DNA of 64,000 nucleotides from Acidimicrobiaceae bacterium (GTDB lineage Bacteria; Actinomycetota; Acidimicrobiia; Acidimicrobiales; RAAP-2): NCBI GenBank assembly GCA_027451285.1, contig DAIDJP010000016.1, positions 85,055 to 149,054 of the forward strand, read 5' to 3'. Shown piece by piece: positions 15,991 to 24,529 of this stretch (position 1 is its first letter; each line of letters starts with the position of its first letter). The notes under the pieces were generated by a model. It saw only the letters and a program-made list of their open reading frames with translations, ran no database searches and was not told where the DNA came from. The position numbers and the translations under genes were made by a program.

Positions 15991-16014
15991 TAAGCCAACA
16001 GAAAGAGAGCCCCC

Positions 16015-17310
16015 GTGATCACCGACCCTACCGCCATGAACCTGTTCTTCGTCAACCTCGAGGGTGTGCGAGTACTCGGCATCGACGACGAGGCGGTCGT
16101 TCCCGAGGTGCACGTGGAGCTCGAGCGCGGCCTCGAGGGATGTCCCAGCTGCGGGGTGGTGGCGTCGGTGAAGGACCGCTACCGCGTGTGCCTCGTCGAT
16201 CTCACCATGGCCGGCCGCCAGATCGTGCTGGTGTGGAACAAGCGTCGCTTCGTCTGCAAAGAACGTGGATGTCCCACGGGCTCCTGGACGGAGGTTGAGC
16301 CACGCATCGCGGCCCCTCGTCTCAAGATGACCGATCGCGCCGCACGCTGGGCGACCTTCGAAGTCGGAAAGAACGGCCGCACCGTGGCCGAAGTTGCCGA
16401 ACACCTGGGTTGCGACTGGCACACCGTGAATGACGCCGTTCTCGCCTACGGCACCGCCCTCATCGATCACCCCGAGCGCTTCGGCGACGTCAGCTCGATT
16501 GGACTGGACGAGCACCTGATGGTCAAGCTCGGCGGGCGACGACGTCAACACTTCGTCACGGCGATCGTCGACGTGGAGCGGGGCCAGCTGCTCGACGTCG
16601 TTCCGGATCGACGCGCCGAGGCGCCCACAACGTGGCTGCGCGAGCGCGGTGAAGAGTGGCTCGCCAACGTCACTGCGGGCACGCTCGATCTCTCCGCCAC
16701 CTACCGCAGCGTCTTCGCCGCGGTGCTTCCACACGCCAAGTTGGTCGCCGATCCCTTTCACGTGGTTCGTCACGCGACCGCTCAGGTCGACCTCGCGCGC
16801 CGACGCGTGCAGAACGAGGTGTTCGGTCATCAGGGGCGCAAGGACGACCCCCACTACCGGGCGCGTCGCCTGCTCACCATGGCGGCCGAGCGCTTGGATG
16901 AGAACGAGAACGGCACCGAGAAGATGCTTGGCCTGGTTCGCGCCGGCGACCGCTACGGACAGGTCGAGATGACGTGGTCGGCGAGGGAAGCGGTCCGCGA
17001 GCTCTACACCGTTCCCGACTACGAGCTCGCCGGCCAGTTCATCGACGAACTGATCCGCGACATGGCTGATAAGACCTGGCCCATCGAGGTCCGCTCACTC
17101 AGTCGAACACTGAAGCGCTGGCGCAACGAGATCATCGCGTGGCACAAGCTCCACATCACGAACGGACCCACTGAGGCAATGAACAACTTGGCCAAGCGCG
17201 TCAAACGCGTGGCGTTCGAATTCCGGTCATTTTGCAACTACCGAGTGCGCGCCCTCCTCTACGCCGGCAAGCCGAACTGGGACCTACTCGCGACGATCAC
17301 ACCCCGCTAG
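16015..17310 (+). CDS. ISL3-family transposase
   Basis: 431 residues, complete. The N-terminal zinc finger has 'GCPSCGVVASV' and 'FVCKERGCP'; an HTH ('TVAEVAEHLGCDWHTVNDAV') follows. The DDE-type core shows 'IGLDEHLMVKLGGRRRQHF', 'LVADPFHVVRHA' and the ending 'YAGKPNWDLLATITPR' typical of ISL3. It catalyses cut-and-paste transposition. It interrupts the metal cargo between DUF3024 and the copper operon. No frameshift or stop is visible. Confidence 0.95.
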   Translation: MITDPTAMNLFFVNLEGVRVLGIDDEAVVPEVHVELERGLEGCPSCGVVASVKDRYRVCLVDLTMAGRQIVLVWNKRRFVCKERGCPTGSWTEVEPRIAAPRLKMTDRAARWATFEVGKNGRTVAEVAEHLGCDWHTVNDAVLAYGTALIDHPERFGDVSSIGLDEHLMVKLGGRRRQHFVTAIVDVERGQLLDVVPDRRAEAPTTWLRERGEEWLANVTAGTLDLSATYRSVFAAVLPHAKLVADPFHVVRHATAQVDLARRRVQNEVFGHQGRKDDPHYRARRLLTMAAERLDENENGTEKMLGLVRAGDRYGQVEMTWSAREAVRELYTVPDYELAGQFIDELIRDMADKTWPIEVRSLSRTLKRWRNEIIAWHKLHITNGPTEAMNNLAKRVKRVAFEFRSFCNYRVRALLYAGKPNWDLLATITPR

Positions 17311-17394
17311 ATACCGATGCTCCGTCAAATAACAATCGCACCGGCATCAGCCATAGCAGTACCGGCCTAGGTATCAAATACCGCCTACGTCTCG

Positions 17395-18081
17395 TTACGC
17401 CATTGTCGGAAAGCGGTGGAGTAGTGCCGACGTCGAAATCCACATGCTGGGGAAGTCCTCGTGGAAGCGGACAATTCCACGACGGTCCACGAGAACGAAG
17501 CTGTGATCCGCAGTGTTCGGCCCCATGTCCATGCCCCCGCCAACCGCACCGAAGCGGTTGGTGATCGACCCGTCTGGGTCGGCGAGCATGGGGAGAGTGA
17601 GCCCGTAGGAGCGTGCGGAGGCCGCAAGGGTGTCGGCGCTGTCATTGGTCACCATCACCAGGGTGATGTGATCACGGGTGAGTTGCGAGGCGTCGCGCTG
17701 CAACGCCTGGGCCTGAGTCATGCAGGCCTGACACGTCGAACCTGCACTGAAGTAGTACAGGACGTTCTTACCGGCCAGGTCCTTCGAGTCAATCAGTTGG
17801 CCGGTCAGCGGATCGGTTCCTGCGAACTGAGGTGCGCGGCTGCCCACCGCCAATGTTGAAGTCCCCGACGAGGCACCCGGGTGTTTCAAGTCGGACAGGA
17901 AACTCACGAACAGCAGTCCTGCGATGACGAGTGCTCCCGTAGTCCAGTAGATCCAGGTGCGATGGTGTTTGACCACGTAGGGCGAATGCGAGGCGGGGGT
18001 GCGAGTCCGGTTGGTCGTCGGCGCTCCGACGGGGCGGGCGACGGTCCTCGCGACGGACTTGTTGCGGGCGGACTTACTCAT
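17395..18081 (-). CDS. Membrane-anchored redoxin (TlpA/AhpC-TSA type)
   Basis: 228 residues. A basic cytoplasmic N-terminus (~45 residues, Arg/Thr-rich) precedes one transmembrane helix ('WTTGALVIAGLLFVSFL'). The outer redoxin domain has the dithiol 'SAGSTCQACMTQAQ', and 'GMDMGPNTADHSFVLVD' near the end, an unusual Met/His patch that might touch metal. It is the last gene of the eight-gene copper operon and overlaps the upstream CcdA-like gene by 8 bases, so the two probably form a thiol relay. Confidence 0.82.
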   Translation of the reverse strand: MSKSARNKSVARTVARPVGAPTTNRTRTPASHSPYVVKHHRTWIYWTTGALVIAGLLFVSFLSDLKHPGASSGTSTLAVGSRAPQFAGTDPLTGQLIDSKDLAGKNVLYYFSAGSTCQACMTQAQALQRDASQLTRDHITLVMVTNDSADTLAASARSYGLTLPMLADPDGSITNRFGAVGGGMDMGPNTADHSFVLVDRRGIVRFHEDFPSMWISTSALLHRFPTMA

Positions 18082-18934
18082 GGGTGGACTCCTTCTTCAA
18101 CGAACGAATGACGACGGCGATGAGCGTTGCGATGAACAGCGCGAGCACGGGCCACGCGACCCAGTTCGAAACGTGAGCGGCGTAGGGGGCCACGTGATTG
18201 TTGAGATAGGAGCTCATCGAGCGTTGAAAACCGAGCATTCGCCGGGACTGGCCGGTGACGGCCGTCACCACGAAGAAGAACCCGAATCCGCCGAAGAGGG
18301 CCGTACCGACCAGGCGCGAGAGGCTTGTTACTTTCACGTAGCTGCCGAGGTGGATCGTGAACTTCCAGTCACGGGCCCTGGCTTTGGCTTTGGCCCCGGT
18401 GAAGAAGAGGGCGATGATGACCAGCGGGAAGATGATGCCCGTGATGTAGGCGCCACCGAGTATGAACCCACCGAGGGCCGAGCCATTGAGTGCGGACAGG
18501 GCCACTGCGCCGGCGAGGACGGGCGCGCAGCAGGCAGTGATGGCGCCCGAGAAGATGCCCAAGAGAAAGACCGAGCCGATCGACCCCGTCATCTCAGGTT
18601 GGCGTGCGAAGGGTAGGGAGAGCATGGTGCCACGCCACAAGGCAGCCGCCGTGGCCAACATCATCAGACCGCCGATGACGAAGAGTTGGGGGTGGAATCT
18701 CGAGGTCCACTGCCCGATGGCTCCCGCGCCCATGGTGATTGGCCAGACGATGACAGTTACGCCGGCGACGTAGATGGCGGTAAGCATCGCCGTGCGCAGC
18801 GGCTTATGGCCGGAGATGGCGGCCAGGTAGGTTGGCATCATGACCCCCGAGCAGCATGGGGCGAAGAAGGCGATCATGCCCGCGATGAAGGCCGCGGCGG
18901 CGGAGCCGGTCATGAGTGAAGCGACCGCAATCAT
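18074..18934 (-). CDS. CcdA/DsbD-like membrane protein with paired cysteines
   Basis: 286 residues with about seven hydrophobic helices. Two related half-motifs carry vicinal cysteines: 'FFAPCCSGVMMPTYLAA' and 'GAITACCAPVLAGAV'. Classical CcdA has single cysteines at these places, so this is a divergent branch. It should move reducing power, or possibly metal, across the membrane. It is translationally coupled to the glutaredoxin-like gene upstream (4-base overlap) and the redoxin downstream. Function inferred from fold and neighbours. Confidence 0.72.
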   Translation of the reverse strand: MIAVASLMTGSAAAAFIAGMIAFFAPCCSGVMMPTYLAAISGHKPLRTAMLTAIYVAGVTVIVWPITMGAGAIGQWTSRFHPQLFVIGGLMMLATAAALWRGTMLSLPFARQPEMTGSIGSVFLLGIFSGAITACCAPVLAGAVALSALNGSALGGFILGGAYITGIIFPLVIIALFFTGAKAKARARDWKFTIHLGSYVKVTSLSRLVGTALFGGFGFFFVVTAVTGQSRRMLGFQRSMSSYLNNHVAPYAAHVSNWVAWPVLALFIATLIAVVIRSLKKESTHE

Positions 18935-19170
18935 GAGTGTCCCAGCTCCGCGGCGAGGCGCTTCGCGGAGAAGCGGCCGTAGGCGAAGACCCGCTCGCCG
19001 TCGGTCAGCACCGGCAGAAACGACAGTGGGATGCCGTCCGCAGCCAGCGCCATCGCCTCGTCGGAGTCAACACTCAGTTCACGTCGCTCGATGCCTAGTT
19101 GGTCGAGAACCGTGCGGCCGTGCTCGCACAGATGACAGTCCTCGGCGGTGATGTAGAAGAGATCGTTCAC
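18931..19170 (-). CDS. Glutaredoxin-like small thiol protein
   Basis: 79 residues of a thioredoxin/glutaredoxin fold (DUF836 type). The dithiol is in '[15 protein letters not shown]' and the cis-Pro loop in '[19 protein letters not shown]'. It is cytoplasmic. It overlaps copA at its start and the CcdA-like gene at its stop by 4 bases each. It could supply electrons to the CcdA-like protein or carry Cu(I). Confidence 0.82.
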   Translation of the reverse strand: MNDLFYITAEDCHLCEHGRTVLDQLGIERRELSVDSDEAMALAADGIPLSFLPVLTDGERVFAYGRFSAKRLAAELGHS

Positions 19171-21677
19171 GTGGTGGACCCTTTCGATGTGGAGGTGATT
19201 CGCGTATGACGCAAGCGATTGGCGTTGGTGACCACCGACAGCGACGACAACGCCATCGCGGCCGCGGCGATCATTGGCGAGAGGACGACGCCGAAGAACG
19301 GGTAGAGCAGACCCGCCGCTAACGGGATCCCCGCCGTGTTGTAGCCGAACGCGAGGACCAGATTCTGACGGATGTTGCGCATAGTGGCCCGTGACAGGCG
19401 AATCGTCGTGGCTACTCCCATGAGCGATCCCGACATGAGGGTGACGTCGGCCGCCTCGATGGCGACGTCGGTGCCCGTGCCAATGGCGAGGCCGACGTCG
19501 GCCTTCGCCAGCGCCGGCGCGTCGTTGATCCCGTCACCCACCATCCCCATCGAGCGCCCCTCGGCCTGGAGTCGAGCGATCTCGTCGGCCTTGTCCTCCG
19601 GGCGGACCTCGGCGAGCACCTTGTCGATCCCGACCCGACGGGCCACGGCGAGCGCGGTGCGCTGGGCGTCGCCCGTCAGCATCACCACCTCTATACCCAG
19701 TGAACGCAGGGCGGCAATGGCGGCGATGGAGTCCTCCTTGATGGGGTCGGCGACCGCGACGAGCCCCGCCGGGCGCCCGTCGATGGCGACGAGCGTTGCG
19801 GTCTTTCCCTCACTGGCGAGCTCGTCGGCCCGGGCCTGCAGTTCCGACGAGTCGATCGCCGACTCGCTGAAGAGGCGGACGTTGCCGACGAGGACGTCGT
19901 GACCCTCCACGCGAGCCCGCACGCCTTGGCCGGTGACCGAGGTGAACGTCGTCGTCCGAGGCACCGCAATCCCTCGCTGAGCGGCGCCGGCCACGATGGC
20001 CGCGGCCAGCGGATGCTCCGAGTCGTGCTCGGCGCTCGCCACGAGTGAGAGCAGTTCGGCTTCGTCGTATCCCTTGAGGACTACGACGTCGGTCAGCACC
20101 GGGTGTCCCGCCGTGATCGTGCCGGTCTTGTCCAGCACGATCGTGTCGAGTCGTCCCGCCGTCTCCAGCGCCTCGGCAGAGCGGAAGAGCACTCCATTGG
20201 TGGCGCCGCGGCCGGTGCCGACCAGCACCGCCAGCGGCGTGGCCAGTCCGAGCGCGCAGGGACAGGCGATGACGAGCACGGTCACCGCGGTGATGATCGC
20301 GTAGGTGAGAGCCGGGGAGGGTCCGGCCACAAACCAGACGGCGAAGGCGCCCAGGGCGATGAAGACGACGACCGGGACGAACACCGACGAGACCTGGTCC
20401 GCCAGGTGCTGAATCGGTGGACGTGAGGCTTGGGCGCGACGAACGAGGTCGACGATCTGGGCGAGCACGCTGTCCGCCCCGACCCGGGTCGCCTCGACGC
20501 GGAGTGACCCGTTGGCGTTCATGGTCGCCCCGACGACCTCGTCACCCGGACCCTTTTCGGCGGGGATGGGCTCTCCCGTGACCATGGACTCGTCGACCGC
20601 CGAGTGACCCTCGGTGACCGTACCGTCGACGGGGATCTTCTCGCCGGGGCGCACCAACACCACGTCGCCGGGCACGACTTCCTCGATCGCCAGGTCGATT
20701 TCGATCCCGTCACGCAGGACTCGCGCGGTGCGTGCCTGCATGCCGAGCAACCTGCGGACCGCTTCGCCGGTATCGGCCTTGGCTCTGACCTCGATCAACC
20801 GACCGAGGAGGATCAGCGTGAGGATGAAACCGACGTCCTCGAAGTACACAGCGCGCACGTTGGTCGGGGCAAGGGAGGGCGCGATCGTGATGACCAGGCT
20901 GTAGGCGAACGCCGCGCAGGCCCCCAGTGTGATGAGCGAGTTCATGTCCGCGTTGCGATGGGTCAAGGCGAGCCAGCCGGTGCGGTGAATCGGCCAACCC
21001 GTGTAGAAGAACACCGGGGTTGTCAGTGCGAGCGCGAACCACGGGTTGGTGAGTGTGGCCGGAAGCCACGCGGCGTGAAGGAAATCCTTCGCCATGACGC
21101 CGAAGAGCACCGGCGCCGTGAGTACGGCCCCTACGAGAACTCGTCGCGTCAGATCGGCGATCTCGGCGCGGCGTTCAGCGGCCTCCCGGCCCTCACCGTC
21201 GGTGTGTCCCGCGCGGGCGTTGCCGTCTCGAACGACGGGTGGCACGATGACCGGCGACCGGGCGCCATCGCCAGTTGTTGCAGGGGCAGTCGATGGGACA
21301 CTCTCGTCACCGACGGTGAGGACGCCGTGGTTCATGTTCATGCCACAGGCGAAGGCGAAGACGCCGGGTTTGTCCGGAACAATCTCCACCACCGTCTGGG
21401 CGAATGCCGGTAGTTCGGCGGAGACGCCCAGGTCCGGAAAGACCACCCGTGAGGTGCAGTCTCCAGACTCCTGGCGGTCGAAGACCAGTCGCAATGGCAC
21501 ACCCGTTCGGGCACTGATCCGGTTTGGGCTGTAGCCCCCTCGGACCGTGACGTGCACGGTCTGGACACCACCTTCGAGCTCCGAGGTCGTCGTCTTCTTC
21601 GGACCGAAGAACCACCATCCGAGACCGGCGGCGACCGTTAGGTCGGCCGCGACGACGACGATGTCGCTCGCACTCAT
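19167..21677 (-). CDS. copA: Copper-exporting P1B-type ATPase with an N-terminal cupredoxin domain
   Basis: 836 residues. A first helix (residues ~5-24) leads to a cupredoxin-like domain (~40-125) with the metal loop '[14 protein letters not shown]', in the place where CopA normally has a cytoplasmic HMA domain. The pump core is complete: '[11 protein letters not shown]', 'DKTGTIT', '[10 protein letters not shown]' and '[11 protein letters not shown]'. The Cu(I)-type helix signatures 'NLVLAFGYN' and 'MALSSLSVV' are present. It should expel Cu(I) using ATP. It lies mid-operon with csoR and thiol genes. A similar fusion may exist elsewhere in actinobacteria; I cannot search. Confidence 0.93.
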   Translation of the reverse strand: MSASDIVVVAADLTVAAGLGWWFFGPKKTTTSELEGGVQTVHVTVRGGYSPNRISARTGVPLRLVFDRQESGDCTSRVVFPDLGVSAELPAFAQTVVEIVPDKPGVFAFACGMNMNHGVLTVGDESVPSTAPATTGDGARSPVIVPPVVRDGNARAGHTDGEGREAAERRAEIADLTRRVLVGAVLTAPVLFGVMAKDFLHAAWLPATLTNPWFALALTTPVFFYTGWPIHRTGWLALTHRNADMNSLITLGACAAFAYSLVITIAPSLAPTNVRAVYFEDVGFILTLILLGRLIEVRAKADTGEAVRRLLGMQARTARVLRDGIEIDLAIEEVVPGDVVLVRPGEKIPVDGTVTEGHSAVDESMVTGEPIPAEKGPGDEVVGATMNANGSLRVEATRVGADSVLAQIVDLVRRAQASRPPIQHLADQVSSVFVPVVVFIALGAFAVWFVAGPSPALTYAIITAVTVLVIACPCALGLATPLAVLVGTGRGATNGVLFRSAEALETAGRLDTIVLDKTGTITAGHPVLTDVVVLKGYDEAELLSLVASAEHDSEHPLAAAIVAGAAQRGIAVPRTTTFTSVTGQGVRARVEGHDVLVGNVRLFSESAIDSSELQARADELASEGKTATLVAIDGRPAGLVAVADPIKEDSIAAIAALRSLGIEVVMLTGDAQRTALAVARRVGIDKVLAEVRPEDKADEIARLQAEGRSMGMVGDGINDAPALAKADVGLAIGTGTDVAIEAADVTLMSGSLMGVATTIRLSRATMRNIRQNLVLAFGYNTAGIPLAAGLLYPFFGVVLSPMIAAAAMALSSLSVVTNANRLRHTRITSTSKGSTT

Positions 21678-21699
21678 CAGAACGAAGTTTCGGGTGAGT

Positions 21700-21930
21700 T
21701 CACATCTTCATCCCGCTACGGTCCATCATCTTCATCATCACGAACATCATGCCGAGACACGCCACCGCGTACACCAGAAAGCCGGGCGAGACGACGCCGG
21801 TGGCCACCAGGACGGCGGCGATCAGAATCATCGGAATACAGCAGGCGATCATCATCCAGCCGTGGCCGCGGTGCCCAGCCATCTCATGCCGCTCAGGTGC
21901 TTGGGTCGGTGTGTGATCCGTGTGGCTCAT
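21700..21930 (-). CDS. Small His/Met-rich membrane protein (DUF2933-like)
   Basis: 76 residues from ATG 21930 with TAGGGA 9 bases upstream; the larger tracked ORF starts upstream inside csoR. The N-terminus is His-rich ('[15 protein letters not shown]') and two hydrophobic segments end in a Met-rich tail ('[16 protein letters not shown]'). His and Met are Cu(I)/Cu(II) ligands, so a helper for the adjacent copper pump is likely. Confidence 0.7.
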   Translation of the reverse strand: MSHTDHTPTQAPERHEMAGHRGHGWMMIACCIPMILIAAVLVATGVVSPGFLVYAVACLGMMFVMMKMMDRSGMKM

Positions 21931-21932
21931 GA

Positions 21933-22199
21933 CTAGTTCCCTAGTGACTTCGGCACGTGGCCGAACTTGGCGTACAGCGGGCAGTGTCCGAGCGCGCCGG
22001 TGACGATGAGATCGAGTCCGGCGAACACGAGGAGCACTTCCAGGATGACCGCGAGGGCTGAGGCAGCTGACGCCAGCAGAACGGCCCCCGCGATGACGCC
22101 CGCTCCGCCCTTCCCAATGCGCGCGATGCGCTCGGCCGGCGTGATGTTGATGCTCTTCCCACGCCAACCGGTGCGAGGGTTCGACGTCACGTCTTTCAT
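21933..22199 (-). CDS. DUF2892 (YgaP-like) membrane protein
   Basis: 88 residues. The N-terminal 'NITPAERIARIGKGGAGVI' and the later 'GALGHCPLYAKFG' are the DUF2892 hallmarks, with two transmembrane segments between. The conserved Cys of 'CPLY' is present. The role of this family is not established; it often accompanies rhodanese, thiol or metal genes. Start codon overlaps the csoR stop by 4 bases and the next gene follows after 2. Confidence 0.82.
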   Translation of the reverse strand: MKDVTSNPRTGWRGKSINITPAERIARIGKGGAGVIAGAVLLASAASALAVILEVLLVFAGLDLIVTGALGHCPLYAKFGHVPKSLGN

Positions 22200-22549
22200 A
22201 GCCGCACCACCTGACGGATGGTGCTCGCCACTTCCTCGAGTGCCGCCTCTCCATCGGATGCGGAGCGCTTCGCTGCCTCGAGCACGCAGCATTGCAGGTG
22301 GTCGTTGAGGAGTCCGACTGCAACTTCCTGAAGCGCCCGGGTCGCCGATGAGATCTGCATCACGATGTCGGGGCACCATCGGTCGTCCTCGACCATCTTC
22401 GCGAGCCCGCGTATCTGACCTTCGACCTTGCCTAGACGGGCCAGGTAGTCCTCCTTGCCCGCGGCGTATCCACGCGCAGTCCGCCGTGCAGTGGCAGTTG
22501 TCGATGGGGCCGACTCGCCTCCCGGTCGCGTTGAAATGGTGTTGGTCAT
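22196..22549 (-). CDS. csoR: CsoR-family copper-responsive repressor (copy 2)
   Basis: 117 residues with a ~30-residue Thr/Ala-rich N-terminal extension not present in copy 1. The fold motifs are 'LARLGKVEGQIRGLAKMVED', 'WCPDIVMQISSATRALQ' and 'NDHLQCCVLEA', giving the Cys, His, Cys copper ligands plus one extra cysteine. It probably represses the SHOCT-csoR-DUF2892-copA operon in which it lies, and the divergent SHOCT gene, through the operators at 22863 and 23002. Confidence 0.9.
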   Translation of the reverse strand: MTNTISTRPGGESAPSTTATARRTARGYAAGKEDYLARLGKVEGQIRGLAKMVEDDRWCPDIVMQISSATRALQEVAVGLLNDHLQCCVLEAAKRSASDGEAALEEVASTIRQVVRL

Positions 22550-22809
22550 CGTCCAACTCCTGAGCCAATGGGCGCACGGTCGTCGACGACGAGCAGGCGA
22601 AGGCGACTGTACTCGTCGTTCCCAATCTCTCCTCGGGCGAATTGTTGATCGAGTATCTGGCGCGAGGGGCTTGTGTCGGGGTCCCTATCACGATGCAGCG
22701 TGACGCCACCGACCAAGAGGAAGGCGGCCCAGACGACCAGACCCCAGAAGAGCACCATCCCGGCCCCCATCAGAACAACCGACCAACTTCTTCCGAAATA
22801 GGACATCAT
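22546..22809 (-). CDS. SHOCT-domain small membrane protein (copy 2)
   Basis: 87 residues. One transmembrane helix ('LFWGLVVWAAFLLVGGV') and the SHOCT segment 'ILDQQFARGEIGNDEYSRL'. It is the first gene of the copper operon and overlaps csoR by 4 bases. Its N-terminus lacks the MYGW start seen in the other three copies. Confidence 0.82.
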   Translation of the reverse strand: MMSYFGRSWSVVLMGAGMVLFWGLVVWAAFLLVGGVTLHRDRDPDTSPSRQILDQQFARGEIGNDEYSRLRLLVVDDRAPIGSGVGR

Positions 22810-22862
22810 GAGATGCTCCCTTCGTGCTTGACACGTTCAGGCTCGCACCCAGCATGCCGGGC

Positions 22863-22881
22863 CATACCCCTAGGGGGTAGG
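22863..22881. promoter_or_regulatory. CsoR operator ahead of the copper operon
   Basis: CATACCC-CTAGG-GGGTAGG, close to the known CsoR box with a G/C-rich dyad. It lies 54 bases upstream of the SHOCT copy 2 start. Confidence 0.72.
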
Positions 22882-23001
22882 GCCATAGGTCACAACTTGA
22901 TGCCCGCTGGACGTCGATCGACCAAGCGGACGGTCCGAGCCGCGCGTCGCGAAGATGACCTACGTCCCTACCAACGGACCATCCCGGCAAGGGCCTTCAC
23001 A

Positions 23002-23020
23002 TATACTCCCTAGGGGTATA
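23002..23020. promoter_or_regulatory. CsoR operator ahead of SHOCT copy 3
   Basis: TATACTC-CCTAG-GGGTATA, a nearly perfect CsoR box, 31 bases before the SHOCT start at 23051. With the box at 22863 it makes a divergent copper-controlled promoter pair. Confidence 0.75.
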
Positions 23021-23050
23021 GCGAATCGGCGCATCCTGAAGGGAGCCACG

Positions 23051-23308
23051 ATGATGTACGGCTGGTACGACCAGGGCATGGGTGGGGGCTGGTGGATCCT
23101 GATGATGATTGGAATGGTGGTCTTCTGGGTCGTGTTCGTGATCGGGATCGTGGCACTCTTGCGTCTCTACGGCCCGCAGCGTGGTGGGATGCGCCCACAG
23201 CCGCCGTCGAGCTCGGCGATCGAGATCCTGAAACAGAGACTCGCTCGCGGCGAACTGACCGAGGAGGAGTACACGCGACTTCGCAAGCTGCTTGAAGGAG
23301 ACTCGTGA
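23051..23308 (+). CDS. SHOCT-domain small membrane protein (copy 3)
   Basis: 85 residues from ATG 23051 (GAAGGGAG just upstream). 'MYGWYDQGMGGGWW' is followed by one transmembrane helix and the SHOCT end 'ILKQRLARGELTEEEYTRL'. It strongly resembles copy 1 at 9248-9502, and like copy 1 it is directly coupled to a cupredoxin gene, here truncated. Confidence 0.85.
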   Translation: MMYGWYDQGMGGGWWILMMIGMVVFWVVFVIGIVALLRLYGPQRGGMRPQPPSSSAIEILKQRLARGELTEEEYTRLRKLLEGDS

Positions 23309-23490
23309 CCAAGCGGGGTGCCGGTCTGCTCGCCATCATCGATGCGGTCGGACTGCTGACCCTGGGATCGGTCATCGCCCTGGGCAAAGTCCAGGCCCGT
23401 TTGGACAGAGTTCAGCGTTTGGCACTCGCCAACTGCGCCCCCAGACAACCCCAGGGCGCGGCCGTTAACGTGAACCTGAAGGTCCTATAG
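23305..23490 (+). pseudogene. Truncated cupredoxin gene
   Basis: 61 codons from GTG 23305, overlapping the SHOCT stop. The product has an N-terminal helix and 'LANCAPRQPQGAAVNVNL', aligning with 'LANCDPRNPDGEVVNVTL' of the intact cupredoxin at 8703-9251. It stops where that protein's copper-binding domain would begin. The break lies 17 bases before the end of an IS110 transposase remnant, so insertion of that IS probably removed the rest. Confidence 0.8.
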
Positions 23491-23506
23491 AAGTCAAGGG
23501 CCAGTT

Positions 23507-23992
23507 TCAGAGCAGATGCTGCTTCAGGGTGTTGAAGACCTCGCGAGCGATGAACCGCTTCAGGCAACGCACGACGTCGCGCTTGGAAAGCCCCTCGGCT
23601 CGACGTCGCTCCATGTAGAGCTCGATGTGAGGATCGGTGCGAATTCGCGCGACGGTGATGAGGTGCAGGGCCCTATTCGCCTTGCGATCCCCTCATCGAT
23701 GCAGCCGCATCCGATTGGTCTTGCCCGAGGAGATTGGGACCCGTGCGACACCACAGAGCCGCGCGAAGGCCCCGTCGTTCAGGAGTTACTCCATATTCTG
23801 CGCCGCCGTGATGAGCAGCTGGGCCGCATGCTGGGTGCCGATGCCGCGGCACGTGAGCAGCGTTGGAGCACACTTCGCGACTATTTGCGCGAGGTGCACG
23901 TCCACCTCTTGCATCTCCTCATCGAGTGACTTCACGCGTCGGCTCACCTGGCGAAGCGCGAACTTGATCCCTGTATGGAAAGTTTCAACCAA
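23507..23992 (-). pseudogene. Decayed IS110-family transposase C-terminal fragment
   Basis: Minus-strand reading gives 'SLDEEMQEVDVHLAQIVAK' and 'LLTCRGIGTQHAAQLLI', the C-terminal transposase_20 region of IS110. After a +1-type frameshift near 23790 it continues 'LLNDGAFARLCGVARVPISS', hits an in-frame TGA, then reads 'ALHLITVARIRTDPHIELY' to a normal stop. The N-terminal DEDD domain is missing. It is inactive and interrupts the cupredoxin gene. Confidence 0.8.
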
Positions 23993-24098
23993 ATGACTCC
24001 TCGGGAGCCCAGGTAGGCGGCTCCTCTAGGTAGCGGCCGCGGCCCTGCAGGGGCCGGGGCCGATATGCGTCGATGTGACCAGACTTGTCCGGGGTTGA

Positions 24099-24111
24099 CC
24101 GGCAGTGACCG
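24099..24111. repeat. 13-bp sequence repeated inverted near the integrase end (possible replication-linked site)
   Basis: CCGGCAGTGACCG here and its reverse complement at 28802-28814. The surrounding 24060-24217 is non-coding and lies just upstream of the AICE core, where an origin or transfer locus could sit. At 28792-28809 GGTCACTG is also repeated in tandem. Function is inference. Confidence 0.3.
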
Positions 24112-24217
24112 TCCTGGTCGGACTCTCACAAATTGGAGACAATCAGGTCTTTTGACGATGCGTCGGACGACCTTTGTCCTACTGCCGGTGAAGAGTTCAC
24201 CTGCAGAGAGGATCACA

Positions 24218-24529
24218 ATGCGTCTGCCAATTGACACCCAGAGCGTGAGGTTCGCCTCGGCGGGTCCCGCCGAGCCGATCTTGGACTTCGAGACACGAGC
24301 CCCCAAGCTCGACGAGAGTGGAACGCCGCTGTACAGCGTCCCGCTCTTCGCCGCCGGCAGCGGGGTGAAGGACTCGATCACGGTCAAGGTTTCGGGCGAG
24401 CCGAAGGGGCTGGGCGAGTTCACACCGGTGCGAGTGACTGGCCTCATCGCCAGCACCTGGGAGGTCGGATCCAATCACGGTGTGAGCTTCCGAGCCGAGC
24501 GAATTGAGCCTGTGAAGGTCAGCGCCTGA
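24218..24529 (+). CDS. AICE-conserved SCO3933-like protein
   Basis: 103 residues from ATG 24218 with AGAGAGGA upstream. The pattern 'MRLPIDTQSVRFASAGPAEP', 'FETRAPKLDESGTPLYSV' and 'TPVRVTGLIASTWEVG' matches a small protein commonly encoded just before the FtsK-like gene in Streptomyces and related AICEs. Its beta-rich look and proposed regulatory label are from memory and are not experimentally clear. It overlaps the next gene by one base (TGATG), so it belongs to the transfer-replication operon. Confidence 0.8.
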   Translation: MRLPIDTQSVRFASAGPAEPILDFETRAPKLDESGTPLYSVPLFAAGSGVKDSITVKVSGEPKGLGEFTPVRVTGLIASTWEVGSNHGVSFRAERIEPVKVSA

